In this document: piece by piece, positions 11,801-18,920 of the stretch
How the letters are laid out: the number at the start of each line of letters is the position of its first letter
How positions within the stretch are numbered: position 1 is the stretch's first letter
DNA from: a virus
Length of the DNA stretch: 35,206 nucleotides
Strand: one strand, 5' to 3'
IMG/VR virus record: IMGVR_UViG_3300048442_000357
Span: 1-35,206 of that record
Translations under genes and position numbers: made by a program
Notes under the pieces: generated by a model
The model's input: only the letters and a program-made list of their open reading frames with translations
Databases searched by the model: none
Told to the model about the DNA's origin: nothing

Positions 11801-13960
11801 AACACAGAAATTTCATTGACTGGTTTTGGATACACAGAACCACCATCAGTAGTCGTCAGAGGCGTTGGAAATGGCGCTGGAGGATGTGTTATTGAAACTG
11901 ACATAGAGATTGATACCCCTGCCGTTAGAATGGGCGTAGCAATTGATTCCGAGGGTCTCACAAACTCTACTACACCCACACATTTCTCTTTCGATCATCC
12001 TGTTTATTTACAAAATGATACTGAATATGCTCTTGCTGTTGAAACAGATTCGATAGATTATGAACTATGGGTATCAAGACTTGGCGAAACAGATATTGCC
12101 ACAAGCACAGTTATCACCACACAACCCTCGCTTGGTTCTGTTTACAGATCTCAGAACACTGAGAATTGGACGGAAGATAATTTTGAAGATATCAAATTTA
12201 AGATGTATAGAGCAGAGTTTGATATTACAAGAACTGCAGAGTTAGTTCTGACGAATGAAGATTTGGGATATGAACTTCTCGAAAAAAATCCATTCCAAAC
12301 CAGTGCTACAGCAAACACAAATGCAACTTCGTTATTGTTTAGAAACAATAACAATATTGTACGTGTTAATCACAGAGATCATGGATTTGAAACTCTTGGA
12401 GATTCTTATGTTTTCTATAGAACAGCACTAGAAACCGGTGGTATAACATCTGATATTTTAAACAACACATTATTCCAGATTTCTAATAGTGGAGTTGATA
12501 CGTATGATATCACATCATCTATTTCTGCTTCTGGAAATATTATAGGTGGGGGAGATAAAGTTTATGCTTCTTATAACAGGAAATACGAAACTTTATATCC
12601 ACAAATGCAATATCTAACTTTTACTGGAACTAAGTTAGAATCTACGGTAAAAACTACGAATGTCATTGCAGTAGATGCTTCCAAAATTAATTATGATTCT
12701 TATGATCAGTCTGATTATGAAAAAACTTTCTTAAATGAACCTCATTACTTTACTAATCAAAAATTTGTTTCTTCGAGTATTAATGAAATATTAAATGATT
12801 TAACAAATTCTCTATCATATAAGTTAGAACTATCTTCTACAGTATCACATCTTTCACCTGTTGTGGATCTCTCAACCTCCAGTGTGAAGACATCTACTAA
12901 CAGAATAGAAAAAGCATATGGACAGGAAGATCGTTATGGAAGAAGAGATCAAGTTATTGAATTTTATCCAATCTACTCGTTTACTGTTTCTAACATTACT
13001 GGAGTTACTATCCAAAATGATCAAGCAATTGAAGGATACAACTCTAAAGCAGTTGGTAAGATTGCAAAAGTTAGTGGAAATACAATTTGGGTAAAACTAA
13101 AAACTTCACAGTTCTTCCAGAAAGGAGAAAGAGTTACTTTAGGAAACCAACCAACACTAATTGAAACTGTCAATAGTGTAGATGTTCCAAGAGCAATTGT
13201 TGATACCAATCCAATTCAAGATTTCCAGGAAATTCCTGATGCTGCCACAATTACAGCAAGAAATCCAGCTACACCAGTAGAAACTTATGACAATATTATT
13301 ACTGGTAAAGCAGTAATTTGGAATGATAGAACACAAGAATTGACATTGAGGACTGACACTCAACCTATTGCTGGAGATTTTAATGGAAGAATCCAAGACA
13401 ATGATGCATATGCTAGAAAAGCACAATTAGTTGACCAAGTTTCTGATATCTTCCGTGTGGGTGATATTGTATCATATCCAAATCAACCTGCTGATGAAGT
13501 TCTTTTCTTGGAAGTTGGCACTATGACATATAGCAATGGTTCTGAATTCGTTTCAGAACTTACTTCTAGAAATAGTTCTTCTATTGCCAAATATATTACA
13601 AAGGAAGTTGCTATTTCAAATCCAGCTACCGCAATTGATGTTCATTTAACTTTGAATATTAGAGATCTTTCTGATATTGAAGTTTTATACAAATTCAAAA
13701 AAGCATCCAGTAATGAAAATTTTGAGGATATTGATTGGGAATACTTCAATGGCACCGGTCAACCAAATTCTCTAGAAATTGCTACCCCTGAAAATAGCAT
13801 TTCGAGTGTAATTGAGAAACAAGAATCTTATCAGGATATTACTTACAGCGTAGCAGATCTTCCAGAGTTCTCGTCATTTGCTGTTAAGATTGTCATGAAA
13901 GGAAATGATCCTGCATATGTTCCGAAGATTCAAGATATTCGTGCAGTTGCTGCATTCTAA
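5840..13960 (+). CDS. Giant DUF4815-family tail/baseplate structural protein
   Basis: This 2706-residue protein opens with the DUF4815 signature (NLNVNPYYEDFDASKNFYKI, FRPGYSIQTRELTQIQ, QVESFGKYAFKQGD), found in large tail proteins of marine phages. Around residues 1360-1410 a charged, coiled-coil-like stretch (YTMRDIGKLEKRIERLEYYT) is followed by DRFKSGFLVDNF, typical of the family. Later come RSIPVKFVVRRLKPNT, NPLAQTFKVENYEGG (about residue 1787) and FDHPVYLQNDTEYALAVETD (about 2046), then SLGSVYRSQN and DIKFKMYRAEF. GxGY beta repeats lie near residues 736 and 1944-2010. It probably links baseplate and fibres; T4 gp10 is a positional comparison only. It heads a late unit from the 5796 promoter, with nine bases to the next gene. 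No frameshift was seen. Confidence 0.87.
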   Translation: MPQKTNLNVNPYYEDFDASKNFYKILFRPGYSIQTRELTQIQSILQNQVESFGKYAFKQGDLVVPGEVGLNTKLDYVKLSSVSEVAVEEDGNIVYKKYDISQLIGRQLRGLNSGVISTVLETKLATETTADTVYVNYLNSGNSNNESKFRQGETLEVVDGINTPLLVVGTDGSVLPTSIQLTNPDTGDVTSIESPAMGFASAVEVEEGIYFVNGYFVRCNKEILVIDDYYDSPSSKVGFKIQEEIITPEEDASLYDNSIGSSNYTAPGAHRLKISLKLVKFEFNQTTDKNFIQLLTTLRGAVQRKVSPTNYSLIEQTLARRTFDESGDYVVGNFDIDVREYAQKNKNGGLYKADAFGLYNGLTEGEASRKMLASVSTGKAYIKGYEIVNKETKYLEINKARASLTSDNIRLKTKSLPTLNITNVYGSVPLNKEGADLTAYPYINLYSTFNDGSVGLGNSELPTDHRQTTDRRGQVFGSDDATKTIVVEVTNTTQPLSSITDANFDTLFGEIHFIKTRNDAGTATSTSTVKGIAFAKVNKPLINANDSVKFLELTILGKKDDLDLLFVEFDLGDSNYQRKIFLTSADASTDANEIGFIVDYSETITPVIGRAKPNNFALKKKGSGFNSDSDIILSQGRQADGSATYNATFGLSYFDPEFFTKILLDTVPTQGAFGIGKYIFGLKSGAYGVVEGSPSGVYSVGKLLFIKTLSGRFQSGESIKDEGGNVVKIAKDNTVSHFIVTNPGLGYAENSNIVINGVEYDNSVVDLARLNSGAFYRAEIKNKSALSTEYAQPPAVTVKQPDGSATPAQGAVILAVLTRNAITTYTPQNVKSVSAKYGSAGENVFTADVVVDDAEFAEIKSITDFTFFGDKGYNFIESTSFNADASNVLQQGDIIQFSDTDNNLVRSTIQYATIKQGAFKTRIYLDTMLPGDVVNTSIVRLRPRVGNANQGTLIYPTGSNQIKQISSTPEETKIKYFFRRDFVTTAATSGGVITFAAQLPFGTQRFAAFTEENYIITVLDPGDSPNVHTGDIVYIDKDAVEISSSTDTSSGLIAGSISLKLPTTYFGTIPSNGTYPKLKLTATLEVENAKPRLKTSVENRRIVITSSGDRVIPFRGINYDTEVVETLSYSDAYKLRYVYEGSATQPPQADSAGSLISGSDVTDRFTFDNGQRDTVYDVSRLVLKPGYEQTTGQLLIAFDYFEHSAGDFCTVDSYIHEAGVTEDEIPSFNSSVYGIINLKNILDFRPKVDTTASIAGFQDTASLASSIGPFAGAGAIISSSPASDTNLEYTLSFSQIQYLDRIDGVFLNKNGKFIIKEGNSSLNPSKPDPVDDAIPLFYAYIPAFTQNSKDVRITPVDNRRYTMRDIGKLEKRIERLEYYTTLSVLEQQALNMQVKDEIGFDRFKSGFLVDNFESHRTGNLTSLDYQCSIDSQQSVLRPQSKEDSFILKEVNTREDQRVVSGYKKSGDIVTLPYSNLEFIGNNFASKTLNPNPFVVLQYVGDSVLSPSIDQWYDTTEEPLVVDTNTDLYKIFLSKENVKESFSSLYNSFVINWVGSSPSFSSINSLGSINSQDSQSKVKLASTASSSNISPKNNDVAKGVQTKTIRGNSVSSALQFFARSIPVKFVVRRLKPNTTISVFLEGRNISRWVNPDLRFTGIAGNSPSAFNGPVTTDDDGNASGIIVIPAGLPPEENTTWTGDVDTLSYDSSGEEVKIAAGIKTFRFTSSSTDEEKSTVATYAEVKYYATGILPENPGTIVSTKPSFFKANEGVQFIDSNTDNPVRPNPLAQTFKVENYEGGIFTTGLDLYFNKKSNKIPVKVYLTNVDSDKPGKNIIPGTEKVISPFTFLKIFTNGNVYLTQGESITGSTSAASGPLAKIIDKNGVDLVPSSSGRYLLTNEQVYTMVLDNHNGRSFNQNESLIIPSVILSNNTQGTNSVLTIAKDSGKVSAVKILNPGLNYDSAIISIESPQLPGGSVATARVEVSGGKIYNTEISLTGFGYTEPPSVVVRGVGNGAGGCVIETDIEIDTPAVRMGVAIDSEGLTNSTTPTHFSFDHPVYLQNDTEYALAVETDSIDYELWVSRLGETDIATSTVITTQPSLGSVYRSQNTENWTEDNFEDIKFKMYRAEFDITRTAELVLTNEDLGYELLEKNPFQTSATANTNATSLLFRNNNNIVRVNHRDHGFETLGDSYVFYRTALETGGITSDILNNTLFQISNSGVDTYDITSSISASGNIIGGGDKVYASYNRKYETLYPQMQYLTFTGTKLESTVKTTNVIAVDASKINYDSYDQSDYEKTFLNEPHYFTNQKFVSSSINEILNDLTNSLSYKLELSSTVSHLSPVVDLSTSSVKTSTNRIEKAYGQEDRYGRRDQVIEFYPIYSFTVSNITGVTIQNDQAIEGYNSKAVGKIAKVSGNTIWVKLKTSQFFQKGERVTLGNQPTLIETVNSVDVPRAIVDTNPIQDFQEIPDAATITARNPATPVETYDNIITGKAVIWNDRTQELTLRTDTQPIAGDFNGRIQDNDAYARKAQLVDQVSDIFRVGDIVSYPNQPADEVLFLEVGTMTYSNGSEFVSELTSRNSSSIAKYITKEVAISNPATAIDVHLTLNIRDLSDIEVLYKFKKASSNENFEDIDWEYFNGTGQPNSLEIATPENSISSVIEKQESYQDITYSVADLPEFSSFAVKIVMKGNDPAYVPKIQDIRAVAAF

Positions 13961-13969
13961 CTTCCGCGT

Positions 13970-14176
13970 ATGGGTTATATTAAAGTTAAAGGGCATGATG
14001 GTCTTGTCAGAGACGAGACCTCAGGTGCCATAGTCAATCACAGCGATTCTGCTATCCAGGCAAGACGCAAGCAGCGACAGTTAAATTCCGCGTTGGACGA
14101 CATAAATATGTTGAAGGATGAAGTCTCTGAAATCAAATCCCTACTTAGAGAGTTAATAAAAAATGCCAGCAATTAA
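13970..14176 (+). CDS. Small coiled-coil protein of the tail region
   Basis: A 68-residue protein starting MGYIKVKGHDGLVRDETSGA, an N-terminus I recognise from short uncharacterised proteins beside tail genes in marine T4-like phages. Residues 1-25 look like a small folded head (KVKGHDGLVRD, GAIVN). Residues 35-66 have heptad-like spacing (LNSALDDINMLKDEVSEIKS, then LLRELI), which suggests a coiled coil. The start is nine bases after the DUF4815 stop and the 3' end overlaps the next gene by 14 bases, so it is probably translationally coupled to both. It may be a minor tail component or an assembly partner of the fibre; neither role is shown by the sequence. Confidence 0.75.
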   Translation: MGYIKVKGHDGLVRDETSGAIVNHSDSAIQARRKQRQLNSALDDINMLKDEVSEIKSLLRELIKNASN

Positions 14177-17100
14177 TGTCGCTAGAACTGATACCTTTGA
14201 AAAACAAAGGATCAAAATTAATCAAATTGGTGATCAAATTTTTAACGTTACTGCTGGCGGTAGTGATCTCGCTACAGGCAACTTGAGGTTAGGTGATGGC
14301 ACTATAGGTTTGCCATCATTAGCTTTTATTAATGACAGTTCTTTGGGTTTGTTTAAATCTGATATTAAAACTGTGGGATTTGTATCAGGAGATAAAAAAA
14401 TCTTTGAATACAATAATTCTAGTATTAGTATTTTTTCTTTCTTAGATTTTAAGAAAAAATCATTAATAACTTCTGGATTATCGATATCTAGTGTTGGTTC
14501 AAACTATGATAGAGGTTCGTATACAGACATTTTACTAACTGGTGGTTCTGGTACTGCGGCAACTGTAGATGTTGATATTACTGCTCATGCAGGAGATATT
14601 AACGCATATAGTGTAGATTATATTGGTGGAAGTTTTCAAAATGTTAATCTCTCTGGTGGCAATGGAACTGGGGCAACTGTAAATTTTAGTGTATCCTCAA
14701 TTAGTGGTTCTGTGACAAATGCAGGAACTCTGTATACACAAGGAATTTATAATGATGTTGCTTTATTAGGAGGAAATGGATCTAATGCAACTGGCACTAT
14801 CACTATTGGTGCGATTGGAAATGTTGTCGGGTTAACATTTACAAACCAAGGTAGCGGTTATCAAATTGGAGATGTTCTATCAGTTAATAATGCTGATGTT
14901 GGAGGTACTGGATCTGGATTTGAATATACTGTTGATGCAGAATCTGGATCAATTATAAATTTACAATGGACAGATAGAGGAAATAATTATCAACTAGGAG
15001 ATGTTTTAACACTACCAGGACAAATTACTGGACAATCCGCTGCGTTAAAATCATCAATTTCCAATGTATCTGTTACTTTAAGTACTGTAGATGCAACTGT
15101 ATCTGTTCCGAGCACGGCAGGAATAGTTGTAGGAATGTTTATCACTGTTGAAGATGGGTCAACAGGAACTTTATTCCCCGGAACAGAAGTTCAATCAGTA
15201 GACAGTGTTAATAGTACAATTACACTAGACCAAAATCCAACTGGAGATGGTTCGGCAAATTTAACAATTTCCTCTCAAGGAACTTTGGAGGAAACAACAA
15301 TTAGTACTGGTCTTGCAATTTCAGATGGTGATATTGTAACCACATCAGCTGGTCCTGGAACTCTCACATCAAACACAACTGTTGTATCATATAATTCATC
15401 CAACGGTCTTCTTACATTAAATCAATCGCCGTCATTAGCAGGATCTGCAACACTAACATTTACTCCAGCATTTGGTTATAACACAAATACTCCATGGACT
15501 TATACAATTAATGCTCTCGGAATTACCGATTCTGTATCTGTAAATAATCCAGGATTTGGATATATTAAAGGAGACGTATTATCAGTATCACCTTTTGATT
15601 TAGTACAACCAACATCACTAGCAGTAACTGTTAATCCTGTAACAGAATTAGTGTTTTCAGGAACAATTTCTGCTGGATCTATTTTAGCATCAGATACATT
15701 TGAATTCAACCCAGGTGGACTACCACAACCACTTACAATTAGTATCTTCAAAGTAAATGAAAGTGGTGGTAATATTACATCAGTGTTCATAGAACAAGGA
15801 TCATACGTAAATGGAGATGTATTAACATTAGCAAGAACATCTGTTGACTACACTGTAGATACTTCTGTTAATAGTAATAAATTTTTTATTGATGGAAATC
15901 TAACTCCAGATTTAACATTATACTCAGGAAACACATACATCTTTGACTATTCTACTGTAACTGGACATCCATTTATTTTTAGTCAATTTCCAGATGGACC
16001 TAATACACCAAGTTTAATATCTACTAGTGCTACTCTATCAACATCATCTAAGACAATTACATTAGCAGATACTTCCGGTATTCTTGCTGGAATGAGTGTA
16101 GAATCTGGAGTAAGTGATGCTGGTCAAGTAGCGAGTAATACTTTTGTAGATACTGTTGTTGATGCTACCACTTTAACAATAACAGAGTTTCCTGCTAGTA
16201 ATGGATCTTCTACATTATCATTCGCGGGTGTCCCATATACAGATGGTGTGGTAAGTGGTTCCAATACAAAAACTATAAAAATATCAGATTTAACTCCAAA
16301 TTTATATTACTATTGTGGTATTCACCCAAATATGGGAGGTGAAGATGGGGAAGAAGGTTTACTTACGATTGACACAAACAATCCAAAAGTATTTGGAAGC
16401 GGTCTTTCTATTAATGTAAATCAAATTACAGAGGTAGAAAACATTAAATTTGATATTGTAGAAGGAAGAAATACTCTAACTGACATTATTTCCACAACTG
16501 CCACTGTAGGAGATTTAACAGTTTCTAATGTTATTAATGCAGCAACAATAACATCAACCGCAAGTGTAAACACTCCAGTTGTTTCTAGCAATAATCAACT
16601 ATTACTAACTGGTACTGATATTAAATCACAATCAAATTTTTTAGTAGGTAACTTTTTTACTGTGGCATCTTCTGATGGAGATGTATCTACATCAGGATCA
16701 GTAAAAGCATTAGGGGGATTTAATTCTAACGATCAAATTATTGTTGAAAATAATCAAATTAAAACATTATCTGGTTATGATCTTGTATTGCAACCATACT
16801 CAACTAGATGTATATCAATTGATTCTTCAACTTCACTAAACATTCCTTCTGGAACTACTCTAGAAAGACCTCCAGCTGGCATTCGTGCCAATGGTTCTAT
16901 TAGATTCAATACCGATTCTGGTCAGTATGAAGGATACAATGATTCAACACAATCATGGTCATCATTAGGTGGAGTTCGTGATATTGATGGTAATACTTAT
17001 ATTCTAGCAGAGCTTACTACAGGGGCAAATGATAATACTTTGTATTTTTATAATGATAGTATCAATACATTAAAATTAACTAAAAATCAGTTACGTTTTG

Positions 17101-18374
17101 AAGGTGTAAAAGAACTTGCATCACCTAGACTTGGGATTCCGGCATATACAGAATGGGCGGCAAATACTCCAATAACAACTGGTCAGTATATTAAGTACAG
17201 AAATAATTTATATGAAGTAACTTCTGATGGAACTACAGCAACATCTGGTAGTGAACCTGTGCATATTACTGGTACTCAAAATAATGGAACAGCACAGTTA
17301 ACTTGGAGTCAAATTGCAGTTTCTCCAATTATCTTTAATGAAGCAGAAGAAGTTAGAGTTGGTCCCAATAAAGACTGTCCTCTAATTGTTAACTCTGAAA
17401 TTAAAATTAGTTCTAATGAAATTTCTTCTCTTATTGAAGATTTAATTTTTAAACCAAATCCAGGAAAACAAACTATTGTTGATTCCAATACTCATTTTAG
17501 AATTCCTGCAGGTGATAATAATGCAAAAAATCTTGCGCCAGCTGGTCCTGGTTCTATTAGATTCAATACAGAAATTTTACAATTTGAAGGATATAGTGGT
17601 ACTAACTGGTCTTCCCTTGGTGGTGTAAGAGATGTCGATGGAAATACATACATTATTCCTGAAACTGCTCCTGCAGCAAACGAGAATATTTTATATTTTT
17701 ATAATAATAATGTAAACACTTTACAACTTTCTGTAAGTTCATTAGATTTTACAAACATTGATACTATCACAACCGGAGGAAATAGTTTAGAACTTACTGC
17801 GGAAATTGTAACATTAAATGCTGGTGATACTACTGTTGATAACACTAGTGCCGACCGTACATTTATTAGTAGCACAAAACAATATCTTGATTTTGGTTTG
17901 TCTTCTGGATTAAATGTAGATCCTATTTTAAGATTGGATGATCAAGGTGATGTTTTCTTAAACACAACTTTTGGAAGTGGATCTTTTAACGGTGTTAAAG
18001 TTCTTGACGGAGCACTAAAAGAATTTGAATTAGCAGATTATAAAATTAGCACAGCAACATTTGCGTTAATTAAAGGTGGAGTAGAATCTTCCGCTGTTAT
18101 TTTATATCCAAGTGGAAGTAGTAAAGGATGTAAGGTATCAGTAGTTTCTAAATCTGCATCTGGTAAAAGATCTATGACAGAATATTCAGTTATAGATAAT
18201 GGCACAGACATCTTCCATAATGAATATGCATCTTTGAATACCTCTGCTGATCAATACACATCTGCTTTTGATTTTACTGCTTCAACAGAACCCAGAATAA
18301 CTTTGACTTTATCGGATGATCATGACACTGGTGATATTGTTAACTTCACCGTACTAATACAGGAAATTAAGTAA
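14163..18374 (+). CDS. Tail fibre-like protein with cupredoxin-like domain
   Basis: This 1403-residue protein begins MPAINVARTDTFEKQRIKIN, then LRLGDGTIGLPSLAF, the usual N-terminal attachment region of cyanophage fibres. Residues about 105-300 hold GxGY-type beta repeats. About 302-369 and 374-434 are two copies of a 'GM.V....G......T.V.......T.L' repeat. A cupredoxin-like domain spans about 570-736, with H602, C718, H721 and M724, and holds a third copy of that repeat. About 990-1055 is an aromatic module (EWAANTPITTGQYIKYRNNL) shared with the 3126-residue fibre. Two copies of a SIRFNT...SSLGGVRD.DGNTYI block follow (about 910 and 1130). The C-terminus is beta-rich with no S74 chaperone motif seen. 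It overlaps the upstream gene by 14 bases; the next ATG is one base past its stop. Confidence 0.83.
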   Translation: MPAINVARTDTFEKQRIKINQIGDQIFNVTAGGSDLATGNLRLGDGTIGLPSLAFINDSSLGLFKSDIKTVGFVSGDKKIFEYNNSSISIFSFLDFKKKSLITSGLSISSVGSNYDRGSYTDILLTGGSGTAATVDVDITAHAGDINAYSVDYIGGSFQNVNLSGGNGTGATVNFSVSSISGSVTNAGTLYTQGIYNDVALLGGNGSNATGTITIGAIGNVVGLTFTNQGSGYQIGDVLSVNNADVGGTGSGFEYTVDAESGSIINLQWTDRGNNYQLGDVLTLPGQITGQSAALKSSISNVSVTLSTVDATVSVPSTAGIVVGMFITVEDGSTGTLFPGTEVQSVDSVNSTITLDQNPTGDGSANLTISSQGTLEETTISTGLAISDGDIVTTSAGPGTLTSNTTVVSYNSSNGLLTLNQSPSLAGSATLTFTPAFGYNTNTPWTYTINALGITDSVSVNNPGFGYIKGDVLSVSPFDLVQPTSLAVTVNPVTELVFSGTISAGSILASDTFEFNPGGLPQPLTISIFKVNESGGNITSVFIEQGSYVNGDVLTLARTSVDYTVDTSVNSNKFFIDGNLTPDLTLYSGNTYIFDYSTVTGHPFIFSQFPDGPNTPSLISTSATLSTSSKTITLADTSGILAGMSVESGVSDAGQVASNTFVDTVVDATTLTITEFPASNGSSTLSFAGVPYTDGVVSGSNTKTIKISDLTPNLYYYCGIHPNMGGEDGEEGLLTIDTNNPKVFGSGLSINVNQITEVENIKFDIVEGRNTLTDIISTTATVGDLTVSNVINAATITSTASVNTPVVSSNNQLLLTGTDIKSQSNFLVGNFFTVASSDGDVSTSGSVKALGGFNSNDQIIVENNQIKTLSGYDLVLQPYSTRCISIDSSTSLNIPSGTTLERPPAGIRANGSIRFNTDSGQYEGYNDSTQSWSSLGGVRDIDGNTYILAELTTGANDNTLYFYNDSINTLKLTKNQLRFEGVKELASPRLGIPAYTEWAANTPITTGQYIKYRNNLYEVTSDGTTATSGSEPVHITGTQNNGTAQLTWSQIAVSPIIFNEAEEVRVGPNKDCPLIVNSEIKISSNEISSLIEDLIFKPNPGKQTIVDSNTHFRIPAGDNNAKNLAPAGPGSIRFNTEILQFEGYSGTNWSSLGGVRDVDGNTYIIPETAPAANENILYFYNNNVNTLQLSVSSLDFTNIDTITTGGNSLELTAEIVTLNAGDTTVDNTSADRTFISSTKQYLDFGLSSGLNVDPILRLDDQGDVFLNTTFGSGSFNGVKVLDGALKEFELADYKISTATFALIKGGVESSAVILYPSGSSKGCKVSVVSKSASGKRSMTEYSVIDNGTDIFHNEYASLNTSADQYTSAFDFTASTEPRITLTLSDDHDTGDIVNFTVLIQEIK
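15066..15270 (+). repeat. Beta repeat copy 1 in the 1403-residue fibre
   Basis: About 68 residues: SVTLSTVDATVSVPSTAGIV, GMFITVEDG, an extended strand with PGTEVQSVDS, then TITLDQNPTGDGSANLTIS. It matches two later copies in the order 'short strand - GM.V - turn - T.V - T.L - G...L.F/I'. Confidence 0.65.
15283..15465 (+). repeat. Beta repeat copy 2 in the 1403-residue fibre
   Basis: About 61 residues directly after copy 1: TTISTGLAISDGDIVTTSAG, TSNTTVVSYNSSNGLLTLNQ, SPSLAGSATLTF. It follows the same pattern as copies 1 and 3, but GDIV replaces the GM.V element. Confidence 0.6.
15870..16370 (+). other. Cupredoxin-like domain with type-1 copper ligand set
   Basis: Within the 1403-residue fibre, residues 570-736. 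The N-terminal part reads FFIDGNLTPDLTLYSGNTYI, then STVTGHPFIFSQFPDG; the C-terminal part reads NLYYYCGIHPNMGG. Candidate copper ligands are H602 (GHPF), C718, H721 and M724. C-x2-H-x2-M is the spacing of amicyanin (plastocyanin has C-x2-H-x4-M). About 70 residues of a separate beta repeat interrupt the domain between the first His and the Cys loop. Copper binding is inferred from ligand pattern only. Confidence 0.68.
16021..16230 (+). repeat. Beta repeat copy 3, nested inside the cupredoxin-like domain
   Basis: About 70 residues: ATLSTSSKTITLADTSGILA, GMSVESGVSD, NTFVDTVVDATTLTITEFPA, NGSSTLSF. Closest to copy 1 (TLST..AT..., AGI..GM.V). It falls between copper-ligand candidates H602 and C718 of the fibre. 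Confidence 0.62.
16892..16912 (+). repeat. 21-nt exact direct repeat, copy 1
   Basis: Identical over 21 bases to 17549-17569. It encodes the start of the SIRFNT block, which is followed in both copies by EGY, SSLGGVRD and DGNTYI. It marks an internal duplication in the 1403-residue fibre gene. Confidence 0.8.
17549..17569 (+). repeat. 21-nt exact direct repeat, copy 2
   Basis: Second exact copy, 657 bases (219 codons) from the first and in the same frame. Protein similarity extends well beyond the exact DNA identity, to LYFYN and NTL.L in both copies. Confidence 0.8.
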
Positions 18375-18375
18375 A

Positions 18376-18876
18376 ATGACAACAAATTTAAAAGAATTTG
18401 AATCTCTTGGAGGATTCTCTATTGGTGATGTTTCTATTGTTGATAAGGATAAAAATGCGAAAGATTTTAATACCTTAGGAATCAGAAATTCTTTTCATCC
18501 AGATAGCAATGTAGTAAGATATATTTTAAGAGGTCTCAATACTTCTACGCTTGAGTTAGATGATGTTGGAACTAACATCACACTTTCAAATAACACAATG
18601 AATTTTATTACAGGACATTATATTGCGGTAAATCCATCTGGAGTTGTGTATTCAGGAAAATTAGAAAGTTCTGTATATACTGCAGGTGATGGTGCTACCA
18701 CAGTCCTTTCTACTATGGAAACAGTTATTAAACATGACGTTCCTGTTGGTGAATCTTGGACTATAGAACCATTCACTGCAACCAATCGTTTTAGTTATTC
18801 AACCATAAGATCAGGAACGGTACAAACTATTAAATGGGCGGTATCTACAGAAGTTATAAGTATTGATTGGGCTTAG
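18376..18876 (+). CDS. Uncharacterised virion-associated protein
   Basis: A 166-residue protein, MTTNLKEFESLGGFSIGDVS, that I do not recognise by family name. It is predicted to be soluble and beta-rich, with no signal peptide, no membrane segment and no cysteine. Notable stretches are DFNTLGIRNSFHPDSNVVRY, a YTAGDGATTVLSTMETVIKH segment, and an aromatic C-terminus (TIKWAVSTEVISIDWA). The ATG is one base past the stop of the 1403-residue fibre gene, with AGGA about 11 bases upstream, so the two are probably co-translated. A late promoter follows immediately, making it the last gene of the unit that began at 5796. It may be a fibre partner or hinge protein; this rests on position only. Confidence 0.72.
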   Translation: MTTNLKEFESLGGFSIGDVSIVDKDKNAKDFNTLGIRNSFHPDSNVVRYILRGLNTSTLELDDVGTNITLSNNTMNFITGHYIAVNPSGVVYSGKLESSVYTAGDGATTVLSTMETVIKHDVPVGESWTIEPFTATNRFSYSTIRSGTVQTIKWAVSTEVISIDWA

Positions 18877-18877
18877 T

Positions 18878-18885
18878 GCTAAATA
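18878..18885 (+). promoter_or_regulatory. Late promoter box before the 3126-residue fibre gene
   Basis: GCTAAATA, differing from TATAAATA only at its first two bases and containing CTAAATA, a variant used in cyanophages. It starts 43 bases before the ATG at 18921, matching the 44-base distance at the two exact boxes. It begins two bases after the preceding stop codon. Confidence 0.65.
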
Positions 18886-18920
18886 TAATATAGGAAAAAA
18901 GTCAAGGATACGACAGCGCC

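Noticed and set aside
14101-14108. CATAAATA box before the 1403-residue fibre gene
   Set aside because: It is inside the small coiled-coil gene, 62 bases from the ATG rather than 43-44, and its first base departs from the exact box; it is probably incidental.
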